Shown here: piece after piece, positions 9,436 through 17,872 of the stretch
Layout: every line of letters starts with the position of its first letter
How positions within the stretch are numbered: position 1 is the stretch's first letter
From: Fredericiella sp038205395
Lineage (GTDB): Bacteria; Chloroflexota; Anaerolineae; Caldilineales; Caldilineaceae
NCBI GenBank assembly: GCA_038205395.1
Contig: JBBRBX010000015.1
Span: forward strand, 1-64,000
Length of the DNA stretch: 64,000 nt
Direction: 5' to 3'
Notes under the pieces: model-generated
Databases searched by the model: none
Told to the model about the DNA's origin: nothing
Seen by the model: only the letters and a program-made list of their open reading frames with translations
Translations under genes and position numbers: made by a program

Positions 9436-9852
9436 TCATTCTGCTCCTGCGGCTTGCGCCGCACTTTCCTGCGATTCTGCGCCGGCTGCTGTGCCCTGAT
9501 CAGGCTCCGCCGCCGGCAACGACTGTCCGTACTCTTGAAGCGCCTGCCGGTTGGCCGGCGTCAGCTTGACGCGCAGCGCCTGCTCCACTCGGCTGCCCTT
9601 CAGTCCACTTTCCCAACAGATGCGCAGCGGGTGCAGATAAGCGCCCCGCCCCGCCTTTTTGCCGCTGGCATCGATCTCGACGCCGCCCTCAACCGTGCGC
9701 ACCAGCCGCACCAGCCCCCGTTTGCCGCCTACCTTGCGGCAGGCAATGCACGTGCGCTGCGGTATGTGCTTGGGCCGTGGCCCGCCTGTCTTCTTGCTCA
9801 TCTCCGCACTCATCGGCTCCACGGCGGCAGGTGCAAAGCAGTCGCCCTGCAC
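9436..9852 (-). CDS. ylxR: YlxR/RnpM family RNA-binding protein (DUF448)
   Basis: A small basic protein of the YlxR family, now known as RnpM in Bacillus, where it binds and modulates RNase P. The family block is intact: RTCIACRKVGGKRGLVRLVR, then VEIDASGKKAGRGAYLHP. The Gln/Ala-rich tail (last 30 residues) is unconserved. The longest frame uses GTG at 9852; ATG codons at 9813 and 9801 are closer to where conservation begins (PRPKHIPQRTC), and none has a clear Shine-Dalgarno, so the start is unresolved. It lies 23 bases after nusA, the standard position. Confidence 0.9.
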   Translation of the reverse strand: MQGDCFAPAAVEPMSAEMSKKTGGPRPKHIPQRTCIACRKVGGKRGLVRLVRTVEGGVEIDASGKKAGRGAYLHPLRICWESGLKGSRVEQALRVKLTPANRQALQEYGQSLPAAEPDQGTAAGAESQESAAQAAGAE

Positions 9853-9875
9853 CTGCCGCTGTTAACTACGGGACA

Positions 9876-11642
9876 CTACCAAGGGCTTTCTTCCTCGTCG
9901 CCCGTCCAGCGCTTCTTGGGCGTCTTCTTCTTATCACTCTTGGCTGCACCCTTAGCCGGCGTCTTGGCCGCGCCTTTGTCTTTCTTGCGTTTGCCGCCGC
10001 GGGCGCCGACCGCCTCGTCGATCCACTCCTCGTCGTCTTCCAACTCGTCCGCATCCAGCCCCACGAGCAGTTCGGCAGGAATTTCCATCTCCTGGTCAGC
10101 CAGCCCGGCCTTCTTGCGCTTGGCCATGCGTGAGCGCAGCATATCCGCCGTGATCACCTCCGGTAGTTCGTCAATGGCCGTGTCAATAACAGTGGGCGTC
10201 TCTTCTTCAGAGAAAGCCGGCTCGGAAACCGGCGTGACTGGCGCTTCATCCACAATCGGCGGCCATTCCGTATCGACCGTGAGCGAAGAGGGCAGCCCCT
10301 CAATCGCCTCTTGATCTTCAAACGCCGCTTCGCCAAAGGTCTTGGGCGCCGGCAGATCTTCGATGCCCTGCACCAGTTCTTCAAATGACTTGAAGTCGAC
10401 CGGCAAAATCTCAGGCCGTTCGCCGTCGACGGTGGGTTCGGTATCACGCAACGCCTGCGCCGCCTGCCACAGCTTGTCATCGACGCTGGATTCTTCGCGG
10501 CGCAAGATGCGTTCCGCTTTGGCCAGCAAGTCATCCGTGGCCTTCATCGCCGCCTGCTGGGCGCGCTCGACAACCAGGCGATCAATGCCTTCGTCGCGGG
10601 CTTCGCTTTCGCTCTTGATGTCGATCCGCCAACCGGTCAGCTTGGCGGCCAGGCGGGCGTTCTGCCCCTCCTTGCCGATCGCCAGACTCAACTGGCGGTC
10701 GGGAACGATCACCGTCGCCGTCTTGATCGGGCTGCCGTCGTCCAGCAGCACTGTCTGCACCTTGGCTGGGCTGAGCGCGTTCTGAATATAGGCAGCCGAA
10801 TCGCTGTTCCATTCGATCACGTCGATCTTTTCGCCGGCCAGTTCGTTGACGATGTTCTGGATGCGCAAGCCGCGCATGCCGACGCAGCTGCCGACGGGGT
10901 CAACCCCCGGCACAGTGGCGACGACGGCCGCTTTGCTGCGTGCGCCCGGTTCGCGTGCGATCGATTTGATCTCCACCACGCCGTCCCGCACTTCGGGAAT
11001 TTCCATCTCCATCAGTCGGCGCAACAAATTGCGGTGCGTGCGGCTGATCTTGATCACCGGGCCGCGTGTGCTTTTGTGCACGTCCACCACATACACCTTC
11101 AGATATTCGCCGCGGCGCAGCTTCTCCGCCGCAATTTGATCTTCGCGCATCATCAAGCATTCGTACTTGTCGTCAAGCATGAGCGACACGGCCCCCGACT
11201 GGGTGTCGATACTGCGCACCTGCGCCGTAATCACCTCACCCACCTTATGGGCAAAATTTTCGTACACCGTGTCGCGCTCCGCCTCACGGATGCGCTGCAG
11301 GATTACCTGCTTGGCCGTCTGGGCGGCGATGCGGCCAAAGCTGTCCGGTGTGTCCGGCACCCGAATGACATCGCCCACGCGCGCTGTCGGCGCCAGGCGG
11401 CGCGCATCCGGCTCGGCGATCTCGGTGCGGGGGCTCATCACCTCATCCACCACTTCCCGCTCCGTCAGCACGTGCATTTCGCCACTGACGCGATCCACCT
11501 CGGCCGCCACATTGGCGACGGAACCATAATTTCTTTTATAGGCAGACACCAAGGCGGCTTCGATCGCTTCAAATATAATCTCGCGATCCAATCCCTTATC
11601 GATAGCAACCTGATTAATGCCTGCAATTAACGCTTTTGACAT
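9876..11642 (-). CDS. nusA: Transcription termination/antitermination factor NusA
   Basis: A 588-residue NusA. Residues 1-125 are the RNA-polymerase-binding N-terminal domain (AALVSAYKRNYG, FGRIAAQTAKQVILQRIREAERD), 130-200 the S1 domain (GEVITAQVRSID), and 205-345 the two KH domains (RTHRNLLRRLMEMEIPEV, DPVGSCVGMRG, then AIGKEGQNARLAAKLTGWRI). The C-terminal 240 residues are acidic and then Lys-rich (KRKKDKGAAKTPAKG), without the AR repeats of E. coli. It controls pausing and termination on elongating RNA polymerase. No rimP precedes it; instead there is a 340-base spacer with a hairpin at 11726-11750. Confidence 0.96.
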   Translation of the reverse strand: MSKALIAGINQVAIDKGLDREIIFEAIEAALVSAYKRNYGSVANVAAEVDRVSGEMHVLTEREVVDEVMSPRTEIAEPDARRLAPTARVGDVIRVPDTPDSFGRIAAQTAKQVILQRIREAERDTVYENFAHKVGEVITAQVRSIDTQSGAVSLMLDDKYECLMMREDQIAAEKLRRGEYLKVYVVDVHKSTRGPVIKISRTHRNLLRRLMEMEIPEVRDGVVEIKSIAREPGARSKAAVVATVPGVDPVGSCVGMRGLRIQNIVNELAGEKIDVIEWNSDSAAYIQNALSPAKVQTVLLDDGSPIKTATVIVPDRQLSLAIGKEGQNARLAAKLTGWRIDIKSESEARDEGIDRLVVERAQQAAMKATDDLLAKAERILRREESSVDDKLWQAAQALRDTEPTVDGERPEILPVDFKSFEELVQGIEDLPAPKTFGEAAFEDQEAIEGLPSSLTVDTEWPPIVDEAPVTPVSEPAFSEEETPTVIDTAIDELPEVITADMLRSRMAKRKKAGLADQEMEIPAELLVGLDADELEDDEEWIDEAVGARGGKRKKDKGAAKTPAKGAAKSDKKKTPKKRWTGDEEESPW

Positions 11643-11725
11643 ATTCTGTTGTACTCTCCCAGCACCCTGCGGTGAGAATGAGCTTACCCCCGACCGTACT
11701 GCCCCTGAACTACCCCTAACAACAA

Positions 11726-11750
11726 CAAAAGTGGGACTTGCCCACTTTTG
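11726..11750 (-). terminator. Hairpin with T-rich tail in the nusA leader
   Basis: CAAAAGTGGG (11726-11735) and CCCACTTTTG (11741-11750) form a 10-bp perfect stem with a five-base loop. On the minus strand it is followed by TTGTTGTTAGGGG. It lies 84 bases before the nusA start, so it would stop or attenuate transcription entering nusA from upstream, consistent with the known autoregulation of nusA operons in other bacteria. Confidence 0.55.
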
Positions 11751-11900
11751 CCCAGCACACTAGACCTCGCAGCGTCATCACAAACGGGCTGCCCCATCCA
11801 TGACTCGCAACCATCCATATGGTAGCACAGAAGGAGTGGAATAGCAAGTTAGAGCGACTTTATTTTTTATCTCTTTCACCGTCACTGCCATCCCGTTCAC

Positions 11901-11929
11901 TTGAACGCGCTGCCCGCCTGTGGCACAAT
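11901..11929 (+). promoter_or_regulatory. Sigma-70-type promoter for the cytosolic subtilase operon
   Basis: TTGAAC (11901-11906), a 17-base spacer, and CACAAT (11924-11929). It would start transcription about 45 bases before the ATG at 11983. The rest of the 340-base spacer 11643-11982 holds the nusA leader hairpin and no further gene that I can see. Confidence 0.5.
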
Positions 11930-11982
11930 GGAGCCAATAAGAAGTAAGGGAACGCAACTGCCGGCACTGAAGAGAAAAGCCC

Positions 11983-13251
11983 ATGTCCGAAAAGTTTATT
12001 GCTTTGCGCCGCTCCCCCCAGCGGGCGACGGCCACAACACTACAAACCGAAACCATTGCGGAGAGCCGCACGGTTTTGGTGGAAGCCGCGCAGCAGCCGC
12101 CGCCTTCACTGGAGCAGTTGGAACGTATCGGTCTGCAGGTGCTCGACCCCTGCGAGCATGACGCCGATGGCGATAACAGCCTGTGGCCGCTCTGCTATCT
12201 GGACGCGTATGTGATCGACGCCAAAGACCCGAAGCTGGCCGGCCAGGCGCGTGCGCTGCTGGAGCCGGAATATATGATCGTGCCCAATGTGGAACTGGCG
12301 CTTTCCGCCCCCGTGCGCGGGAAAACCTACCAGCGGCTGCCCAAAGGCGCTGCCGCCTGGCCCGCTGTCAGCGGCGTCCCTAGCGCCCACGCCCAATCCA
12401 TCAACGGGCAGGATGTCCTGGTCTGCGTCCTGGACACCGGCGTGGACGCCGATCATGCGGAACTGCGACGCAAAACCATCGATTTTCGCTATGTGCCGCT
12501 GGACCCCAAAAGTGGGCCTGTGCGCAATGTGCGCGGCTTTGACAGCGACGGCCACGGCACGCATGTCTGCGGCATCATCGCCGGGCGCAATGTCGGCGTC
12601 GCCCCCGCTGTTGACCTGATGGTCGCTGCCGTGCTGGAGAGCGAGACGCTCAGAACCAGCCTGGAACGCGTCGTTGTCGCCCTCAACTGGGTGCTGGCCC
12701 AGTTCAAAGAGCCGGCCAACCGCGACAAGCCGGTGATCGTCAATATGTCCCTGGGTTTTTTGCGCTCCTCCCTGGATCGTGATGGGCTGGAAAGCCCTGT
12801 GCAGGGCTTTCAGCAGGTGCTCTCCACCCTCTTGGATGATTTTCATGTGCTGCCGGTTGTGGCGGTCGGCAACGAAGGCGTCGCCGCCATTCGCGCCCCC
12901 GCCTATTTCAAGGACACGCTTTCCGTGGGCGCAGTGGACTATGATTTGAATGTGGCTGACTTTAGCGGCGGTGGCCTGTCGCCGCTGAGCGGCGAAATGG
13001 AGCCAAATCTGGTGGGCTACGGAGTGGATGTGCTGTCCAGTATTGAACGGACGATCTATAATCGCAGTCTCTATTGTAAAATGAGCGGCACCAGCATGGC
13101 TGCCCCCTACGTAACTGGTATCGCTGCCCTGTATGCGGCGCAAAACCCAAAGCTGCAGGGTCGTGCGCTGTGGCAGCAGTTGGTCAAGAGCGCGCTGCCG
13201 CTGCGCGAGCCGTCCGACCGAGCAGGTGCGGGTCTGGCACGTTTTGTTTAG
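11983..13251 (+). CDS. Cytosolic subtilisin-like serine protease (S8) without signal peptide
   Basis: A 422-residue protease with a full catalytic triad: Asp151 in CVLDTGVDADH, His191 in DGHGTHVCG, Ser371 in SGTSMAAPYVTG, with oxyanion Asn297 in VAVGNEG. There is no signal peptide or membrane segment, so it should act in the cytosol or leave by an unusual route. Residues about 28-110 do not resemble a typical secreted propeptide, though they could be a divergent I9-like fold (RTVLVEAA start, ARALLEPEYMIVPNVELALS end). It is followed 11 bases later by a small gene resembling a free-standing I9 propeptide, whose AGGAGG overlaps this gene's stop codon. The two are therefore likely co-translated partners. 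The substrate is unknown. Confidence 0.88.
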   Translation: MSEKFIALRRSPQRATATTLQTETIAESRTVLVEAAQQPPPSLEQLERIGLQVLDPCEHDADGDNSLWPLCYLDAYVIDAKDPKLAGQARALLEPEYMIVPNVELALSAPVRGKTYQRLPKGAAAWPAVSGVPSAHAQSINGQDVLVCVLDTGVDADHAELRRKTIDFRYVPLDPKSGPVRNVRGFDSDGHGTHVCGIIAGRNVGVAPAVDLMVAAVLESETLRTSLERVVVALNWVLAQFKEPANRDKPVIVNMSLGFLRSSLDRDGLESPVQGFQQVLSTLLDDFHVLPVVAVGNEGVAAIRAPAYFKDTLSVGAVDYDLNVADFSGGGLSPLSGEMEPNLVGYGVDVLSSIERTIYNRSLYCKMSGTSMAAPYVTGIAALYAAQNPKLQGRALWQQLVKSALPLREPSDRAGAGLARFV

Positions 13252-13262
13252 GAGGTGAACGT

Positions 13263-13635
13263 ATGAGTGCATCCTCTTCCCTCAGCACTTCCACGGGGGC
13301 CGGCGCTTCCGCCGGGGCCGCCCCCGTTTCGCCGTGGTTGAATGTGATGGTTGAATTTGAACGCCCCCCTGTGCCGGATCAGGATGAAATGAGCCGCAGC
13401 GAGCGCTACCACCACCTGCAGGCAATCGCCCAGCATCATCGCCAGGAACTGGAAGCCTGGATCGCCAATCAAGGCTTAGACGCGGAAGTCAAAAATCTGG
13501 GCGAGGCGATGACCTTTGACCTGCTCTTCGCCACCGTCACGCCGCAAGCTGCCGCTGCGCTGCATCGTGCGCCGGGCGTCGCCGCCGTTACACCTGCCAA
13601 CGGGCTGTATAATCAATCCGGAACTGATCTGCCAT

Positions 13636-13643
<8 letters not shown>
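13263..13643 (+). CDS. Small I9-propeptide/inhibitor-like protein paired with the cytosolic subtilase
   Basis: A 126-residue protein. After a Ser/Ala/Gly-rich N-terminus of about 23 residues, the remainder looks like a propeptide-type ferredoxin-like fold: WLNVMVEFER (first strand), a helix-rich middle rich in His/Gln (RYHHLQAIAQHH), then FDLLFATVTPQAAAALHRAPGV with AAVTPANG, which matches the 'hydrophobic strand, small residues, helix, P-x-V-x-x-V' ending of I9 domains. That assignment is inference from pattern. It lacks a protease domain, signal peptide and membrane segment. AGGAGG at 13251-13256 overlaps the upstream subtilase stop and sets the ATG at 13263. Its end overlaps moeA by eight bases. 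It may inhibit, fold or regulate the neighbouring subtilase. Confidence 0.65.
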
Positions 13644-14901
<1,258 letters not shown>

Positions 14902-14952
14902 GGGCCTGCGGTTGCCCAGCAAAAACATAAAACCGGAATATGAGATAGGAAC

Positions 14953-15447
14953 ATGAGCCAACTGACCCATCTTGACGAACGCGGCCACGCCGCGATGGTG
15001 GATGTAAGCCAAAAGGCGGCGACGGTGCGCACCGCTGTGGCGCAGGGCGAGGTGCATATGCTGCCTGCGACACTGGCGGCCATCCGCGATGGCGCTGTCC
15101 CCAAAGGGGATGTCTTGGCCGCCGCGCGCATTGCGGGGATTATGGCCGCCAAACGGACACCCGATCTGATCCCGCTGTGCCACACGCTGCTGCTCAGCAA
15201 AGCGGGTGTTGACTTTCAACTGGATGAGGAGCACAGTTGTGTGGTGATTACGGCCATCGTGCGCTGCACCGGCCAGACCGGCGTCGAAATGGAGGCGCTT
15301 ATGGCGGTCAGCGTCGCCGCCCTCACCATTTATGATATGGCGAAGGCGCTGGAAAAGACGATGGTCGTCACCAACATCCGTCTGCTGGAAAAGCAGGGGG
15401 GCAAATCGGGCGACTGGCGACGCGCCGATGCGGGTGCGAACGACTAG
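14953..15447 (+). CDS. moaC: Cyclic pyranopterin monophosphate synthase MoaC
   Basis: A 164-residue MoaC, which converts the cyclic nucleotide intermediate made by MoaA to cyclic pyranopterin monophosphate. Diagnostic pieces: MVDVSQKAATVRTAVAQG, KGDVLAAARIAGIMAAKRT, LIPLCHTLLLSK (the active-site loop, normally LIPLCHPL, here with Thr for Pro), and GVEMEALMAVSVAALTIYDM followed by KALEK. The final 15 residues are extra polar tail. It begins 51 bases after moeA. Confidence 0.96.
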   Translation: MSQLTHLDERGHAAMVDVSQKAATVRTAVAQGEVHMLPATLAAIRDGAVPKGDVLAAARIAGIMAAKRTPDLIPLCHTLLLSKAGVDFQLDEEHSCVVITAIVRCTGQTGVEMEALMAVSVAALTIYDMAKALEKTMVVTNIRLLEKQGGKSGDWRRADAGAND

Positions 15448-15489
15448 GCTGAGCGGCAATTAGGAGCAGCAGGGAGCAGTAGGGTCAGC

Positions 15490-15759
15490 ATGAAAATACA
15501 AGTTCGTCTTTTTGCCACACTGCGCCAGTTGGCGGGGTGGCCGCAGCAGGCGTTGGAACTGCCGTCAGGCGCCACGGTCGCAGACGCGCTGGCCGAGCTG
15601 GATCGGCGCTTTCCGCAGTTGACCGTTTCGACGCGCACCATTTATGTGGCCGTCAATCAAGAGTACGCGCGTGGCACGCAGCCGCTACAGGAGGGGGATG
15701 AGCTGGCCATATTTCCCCCTGTTTCGGGCGGCGCCGCAAATGATGCATCCCAGGTGTAA
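15490..15759 (+). CDS. moaD: Molybdopterin synthase small subunit MoaD, with an extra C-terminal tail after GG
   Basis: An 89-residue ubiquitin-like beta-grasp protein: MKIQVRLFATLRQLAG at the start, ATVADALAELDRRFP in the helix, YVAVNQEYARGTQPLQEGDELAIFPPVSGG at the end of the fold (shown as separate motifs YVAVNQEY, DELAIFPP and VSGG). In MoaD the Gly-Gly must be C-terminal, because MoeB adenylates it and it then carries the thiocarboxylate sulfur. Here GG is at residues 80-81 and AANDASQV follows before the stop. Either a protease trims the tail, as JAMM proteases do for some sulfur carriers, or this copy is not functional as written. The stop codon overlaps the Shine-Dalgarno (TAAGGAG) of moaE. 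Confidence 0.9.
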   Translation: MKIQVRLFATLRQLAGWPQQALELPSGATVADALAELDRRFPQLTVSTRTIYVAVNQEYARGTQPLQEGDELAIFPPVSGGAANDASQV

Positions 15760-15772
15760 GGAGATTTGGCGT

Positions 15773-16258
15773 ATGGATATACCTGACACACCTCGCAAAC
15801 TGTTTGAAATCACCGATCAACCGCTTTCGCTGGATGATGCGGCTGCCCGCGTGGCTCGTCCTGACTGCGGGGCCGTCGTCACCTTTGCCGGCATCGTGCG
15901 CGGCGAAACCACAACCGAAGAAGGCCCCCGCAGCACCGACTTCCTCAACTATGAAGCCTATGGCGAGATGGCGGAACGGCAGTTGGCGCGCATTGGGGAC
16001 GAGATCAAACAGCAGTGGCCCAAGGTGGCAAGCGTCTGCATTCTGCACCGCACCGGGCGGCTGGAGGTGGGTGAGCCAAGCGTCATCATTGCCGTCGCCA
16101 CACCGCATCGCGGGGACGGCTGCTTTGAAGCCTGCCGCTTTGCCATCGAGCGGCTCAAGGCAGCCGTGCCCATCTGGAAACAAGAGAATTGGTCGGACGG
16201 CAGCGTGTGGATTGAAGGGCCGACCCAGCCGGAACTGTCCGCCGGCGCAGATACTTAA
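15773..16258 (+). CDS. moaE: Molybdopterin synthase catalytic subunit MoaE
   Basis: A 161-residue MoaE, the large subunit that uses thiocarboxylated MoaD to build the dithiolene of molybdopterin. Motifs: CGAVVTFAGIVRG, LNYEAYGEMAERQL, ILHRTGRLEVGEPSVIIAV, HRGDGCFEACRFAIERLKAAVPIWKQE (split here: HRGDGCFEACR and VPIWKQE with the catalytic Lys), and WIEGP. The ATG at 15773 has AAGGAG nine bases upstream. Its 3' end overlaps the convergent P-loop gene by four bases. Confidence 0.95.
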   Translation: MDIPDTPRKLFEITDQPLSLDDAAARVARPDCGAVVTFAGIVRGETTTEEGPRSTDFLNYEAYGEMAERQLARIGDEIKQQWPKVASVCILHRTGRLEVGEPSVIIAVATPHRGDGCFEACRFAIERLKAAVPIWKQENWSDGSVWIEGPTQPELSAGADT

Positions 16259-16686
16259 AGCCGCGTGCGGGGGCCGGCAGGTGCGCCGGTCGCTGTGGCC
16301 GGCGGCAGCGGCCCGGCGGCGTGGCGCAGCCGCCGGCTGCGCAGAAAGGCCAGCGTTACCCACAGCACAGCCACATTGCTCAGCCCTGCACTGTTGATGC
16401 GCAGGTCTGCCTCACAATAAGCATCTTGCAATTTTTCGCGCTCCACAAGCAAGGTGGCGCTGTCCCAACTGACATCGGGGCGGCGCTGCATCTGGGCGAG
16501 AATGGTGCTGTCCAAGTAGATCAACACCCGTGGCACATTAAACTGTTTCCACAGCGTCGCCATGTGGCTGTGCTCTTGGCTCACAGACCGTGCATTGTAG
16601 CCGGCGGCGCGCAACGCCTGCACCAGGGTTGATTTGCCGCTGGCGCTCACACCCACGACTTTGATCAAAGGCAGCTCCTGCGTCAT
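16255..16686 (-). CDS. Small P-loop NTPase/kinase-like protein of unknown function
   Basis: A 143-residue protein with a Walker A motif GVSASGKST near the N-terminus (about residues 11-19), preceded by a beta strand LIKVV. A second strand VLIYLD and basic/acidic helices follow, then a hydrophobic stretch VAVLWVTLAFL and an Arg/Pro-rich tail. The pattern is that of a nucleotide kinase-like fold; no substrate-specific motif is recognised. ATG 16686 was preferred to an in-frame TTG at 16740; neither has a good Shine-Dalgarno. It is the last gene of the minus-strand set that starts with the CCA enzyme, 112 bases after the phosphatase gene. An ATP-dependent role in that signalling module is only a guess. 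Confidence 0.6.
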   Translation of the reverse strand: MTQELPLIKVVGVSASGKSTLVQALRAAGYNARSVSQEHSHMATLWKQFNVPRVLIYLDSTILAQMQRRPDVSWDSATLLVEREKLQDAYCEADLRINSAGLSNVAVLWVTLAFLRSRRLRHAAGPLPPATATGAPAGPRTRL

Positions 16687-16798
16687 ATACTGTTGAGTAA
16701 AGCCGCGCTGCCGCACCGGCGCAGTGAGCACGCTCACCAATGGTGCAAAGTTACGTGCGCAGCCGCACGTAAATGGGCGGCCTGGACAGAGGGTCCGT

Positions 16799-17509
16799 TC
16801 AAATTGGAAAGCGCGCCGTCAGGCGGCGAATGCCCGAATCGTCCCGCTGCGGCAGAATTTTTACCACCAGTACAGTGGCATCATCATGTGGTCGCCCCTG
16901 ATCCAGGTGCAGTGCCGCATCCAGGATGGCGTCGGCCACCACCTGGGCCGGGCACGTTCCGTATTCGTCGCCGCTGCGCACCAGCGCCGGCAGGTCGATG
17001 ATGCTGCCGCTGACCGCCCCCGCGCTCCAGATGCCGTCCGAGAAGACCACTACGGTCAGCGGCGCCGCCAATGGTAGTTCCGTGATGGCCGGCTTGGTGT
17101 GGCGGTGGATGCCCACCGCTTCGGAAGGCGTGTCCAGCCAGGTGAACTCCTGCTCGCGGCGCAGCAGGCTGGGACAGCGCGAGTTGCGGCTGATGACCAG
17201 CGTGCGCGTCACCAGGTCGACGCTGACGATGTTCAATTCGGCGCTGACTTTTCCCTCACGTTCCGTATGCAGATAGTCGTGCGCCGCGCGCGCCACCGCG
17301 CCGTCACGCACGCCCTCGGCCAGCAGGCTGGTTGCCTTGCGCACCACCAAATTGCTGATGGCCTTGGCGCTCCTGCCGGAACGTTGCCCGTCGGCCATCA
17401 CCGCGCTTAAGCCGCCGTGCGGGCGTTCAACCACCTCAACCGTGTCACCGCTTTCGGAGGTGGCGTATTTGCCGACTTTGGCCACCGCCAACTGCACTTC
17501 AAAATGCAT
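16799..17509 (-). CDS. SpoIIE-type PP2C serine/threonine phosphatase
   Basis: A 236-residue single-domain phosphatase of the SpoIIE/PP2C group (PF07228). Key sites: GLSAVMADGQRSGRSAKAISN, where the MADGQ Asp binds the catalytic metals; LNIVSVDLVTRTLVISRNSRCP in the core sheet; VVVFSDGIWSAG with the second metal Asp; and GRPHDDATVLVVKI, the C-terminal double-Asp motif. No sensor domain or membrane segment is attached. It starts two bases after the stop of the XRE gene, so the two proteins are probably made together. In known partner-switching systems such phosphatases act on anti-anti-sigma proteins; none is encoded here, but several Ser/Thr kinases elsewhere in the window offer possible counterparts. 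Confidence 0.85.
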   Translation of the reverse strand: MHFEVQLAVAKVGKYATSESGDTVEVVERPHGGLSAVMADGQRSGRSAKAISNLVVRKATSLLAEGVRDGAVARAAHDYLHTEREGKVSAELNIVSVDLVTRTLVISRNSRCPSLLRREQEFTWLDTPSEAVGIHRHTKPAITELPLAAPLTVVVFSDGIWSAGAVSGSIIDLPALVRSGDEYGTCPAQVVADAILDAALHLDQGRPHDDATVLVVKILPQRDDSGIRRLTARFPI

Positions 17510-17511
17510 GG

Positions 17512-17856
17512 TTATTGTTCCAAATCGATGCCGAGAATGTCGTTGATGTTGACCTCATAACATTTGGCCAGCGCTGCCAGTTCGCCGACCGTCAGCCGGC
17601 GATCCTTATACTCCATATCATAGATCGTCTGCTGCGTCAGCCCGGTCTGCTCGCGCACCTGTTCATATGAAAGGCCGCGCGTGGCGCGCAGTTGGCGCAG
17701 AATTTCGCTGACCCGGCTGCGCGCCAACTGCCGGATCGCATCGCGCACGATGATTTCATGGTGTGACTCCGGCGCCGTGGCGCGCTCCGGCGTCTTACGA
17801 ATCTGGATGACTGACTCGCGCAGCCGTTTGAACAGCGATTCGTCCGATTCACTCAT
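17512..17856 (-). CDS. XRE-family helix-turn-helix regulator
   Basis: A 114-residue protein. The N-terminal 45 residues are polar and helical; the Cro/C1-type HTH spans about 50-110 (SEILRQLRATRGLSYEQVREQTGL, then QQTIYDMEYKDRRLTVGELAALAKCYEV and NINDIL; quoted in parts). There is no ligand domain. It overlaps nothing but sits 16 bases after the membrane-protein gene and two bases before the phosphatase gene. The N-terminal extension could be an interaction or phosphorylation segment. It probably regulates this operon or a small regulon. Confidence 0.85.
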   Translation of the reverse strand: MSESDESLFKRLRESVIQIRKTPERATAPESHHEIIVRDAIRQLARSRVSEILRQLRATRGLSYEQVREQTGLTQQTIYDMEYKDRRLTVGELAALAKCYEVNINDILGIDLEQ

Positions 17857-17872
17857 GCTTGCCGGCTCTCAT

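Noticed and set aside
12106..13272. 388-codon minus-strand frame opposite the cytosolic subtilase
   Set aside because: The plus-strand subtilase has a full triad; the opposite frame has no recognisable fold and would not fit the operon.
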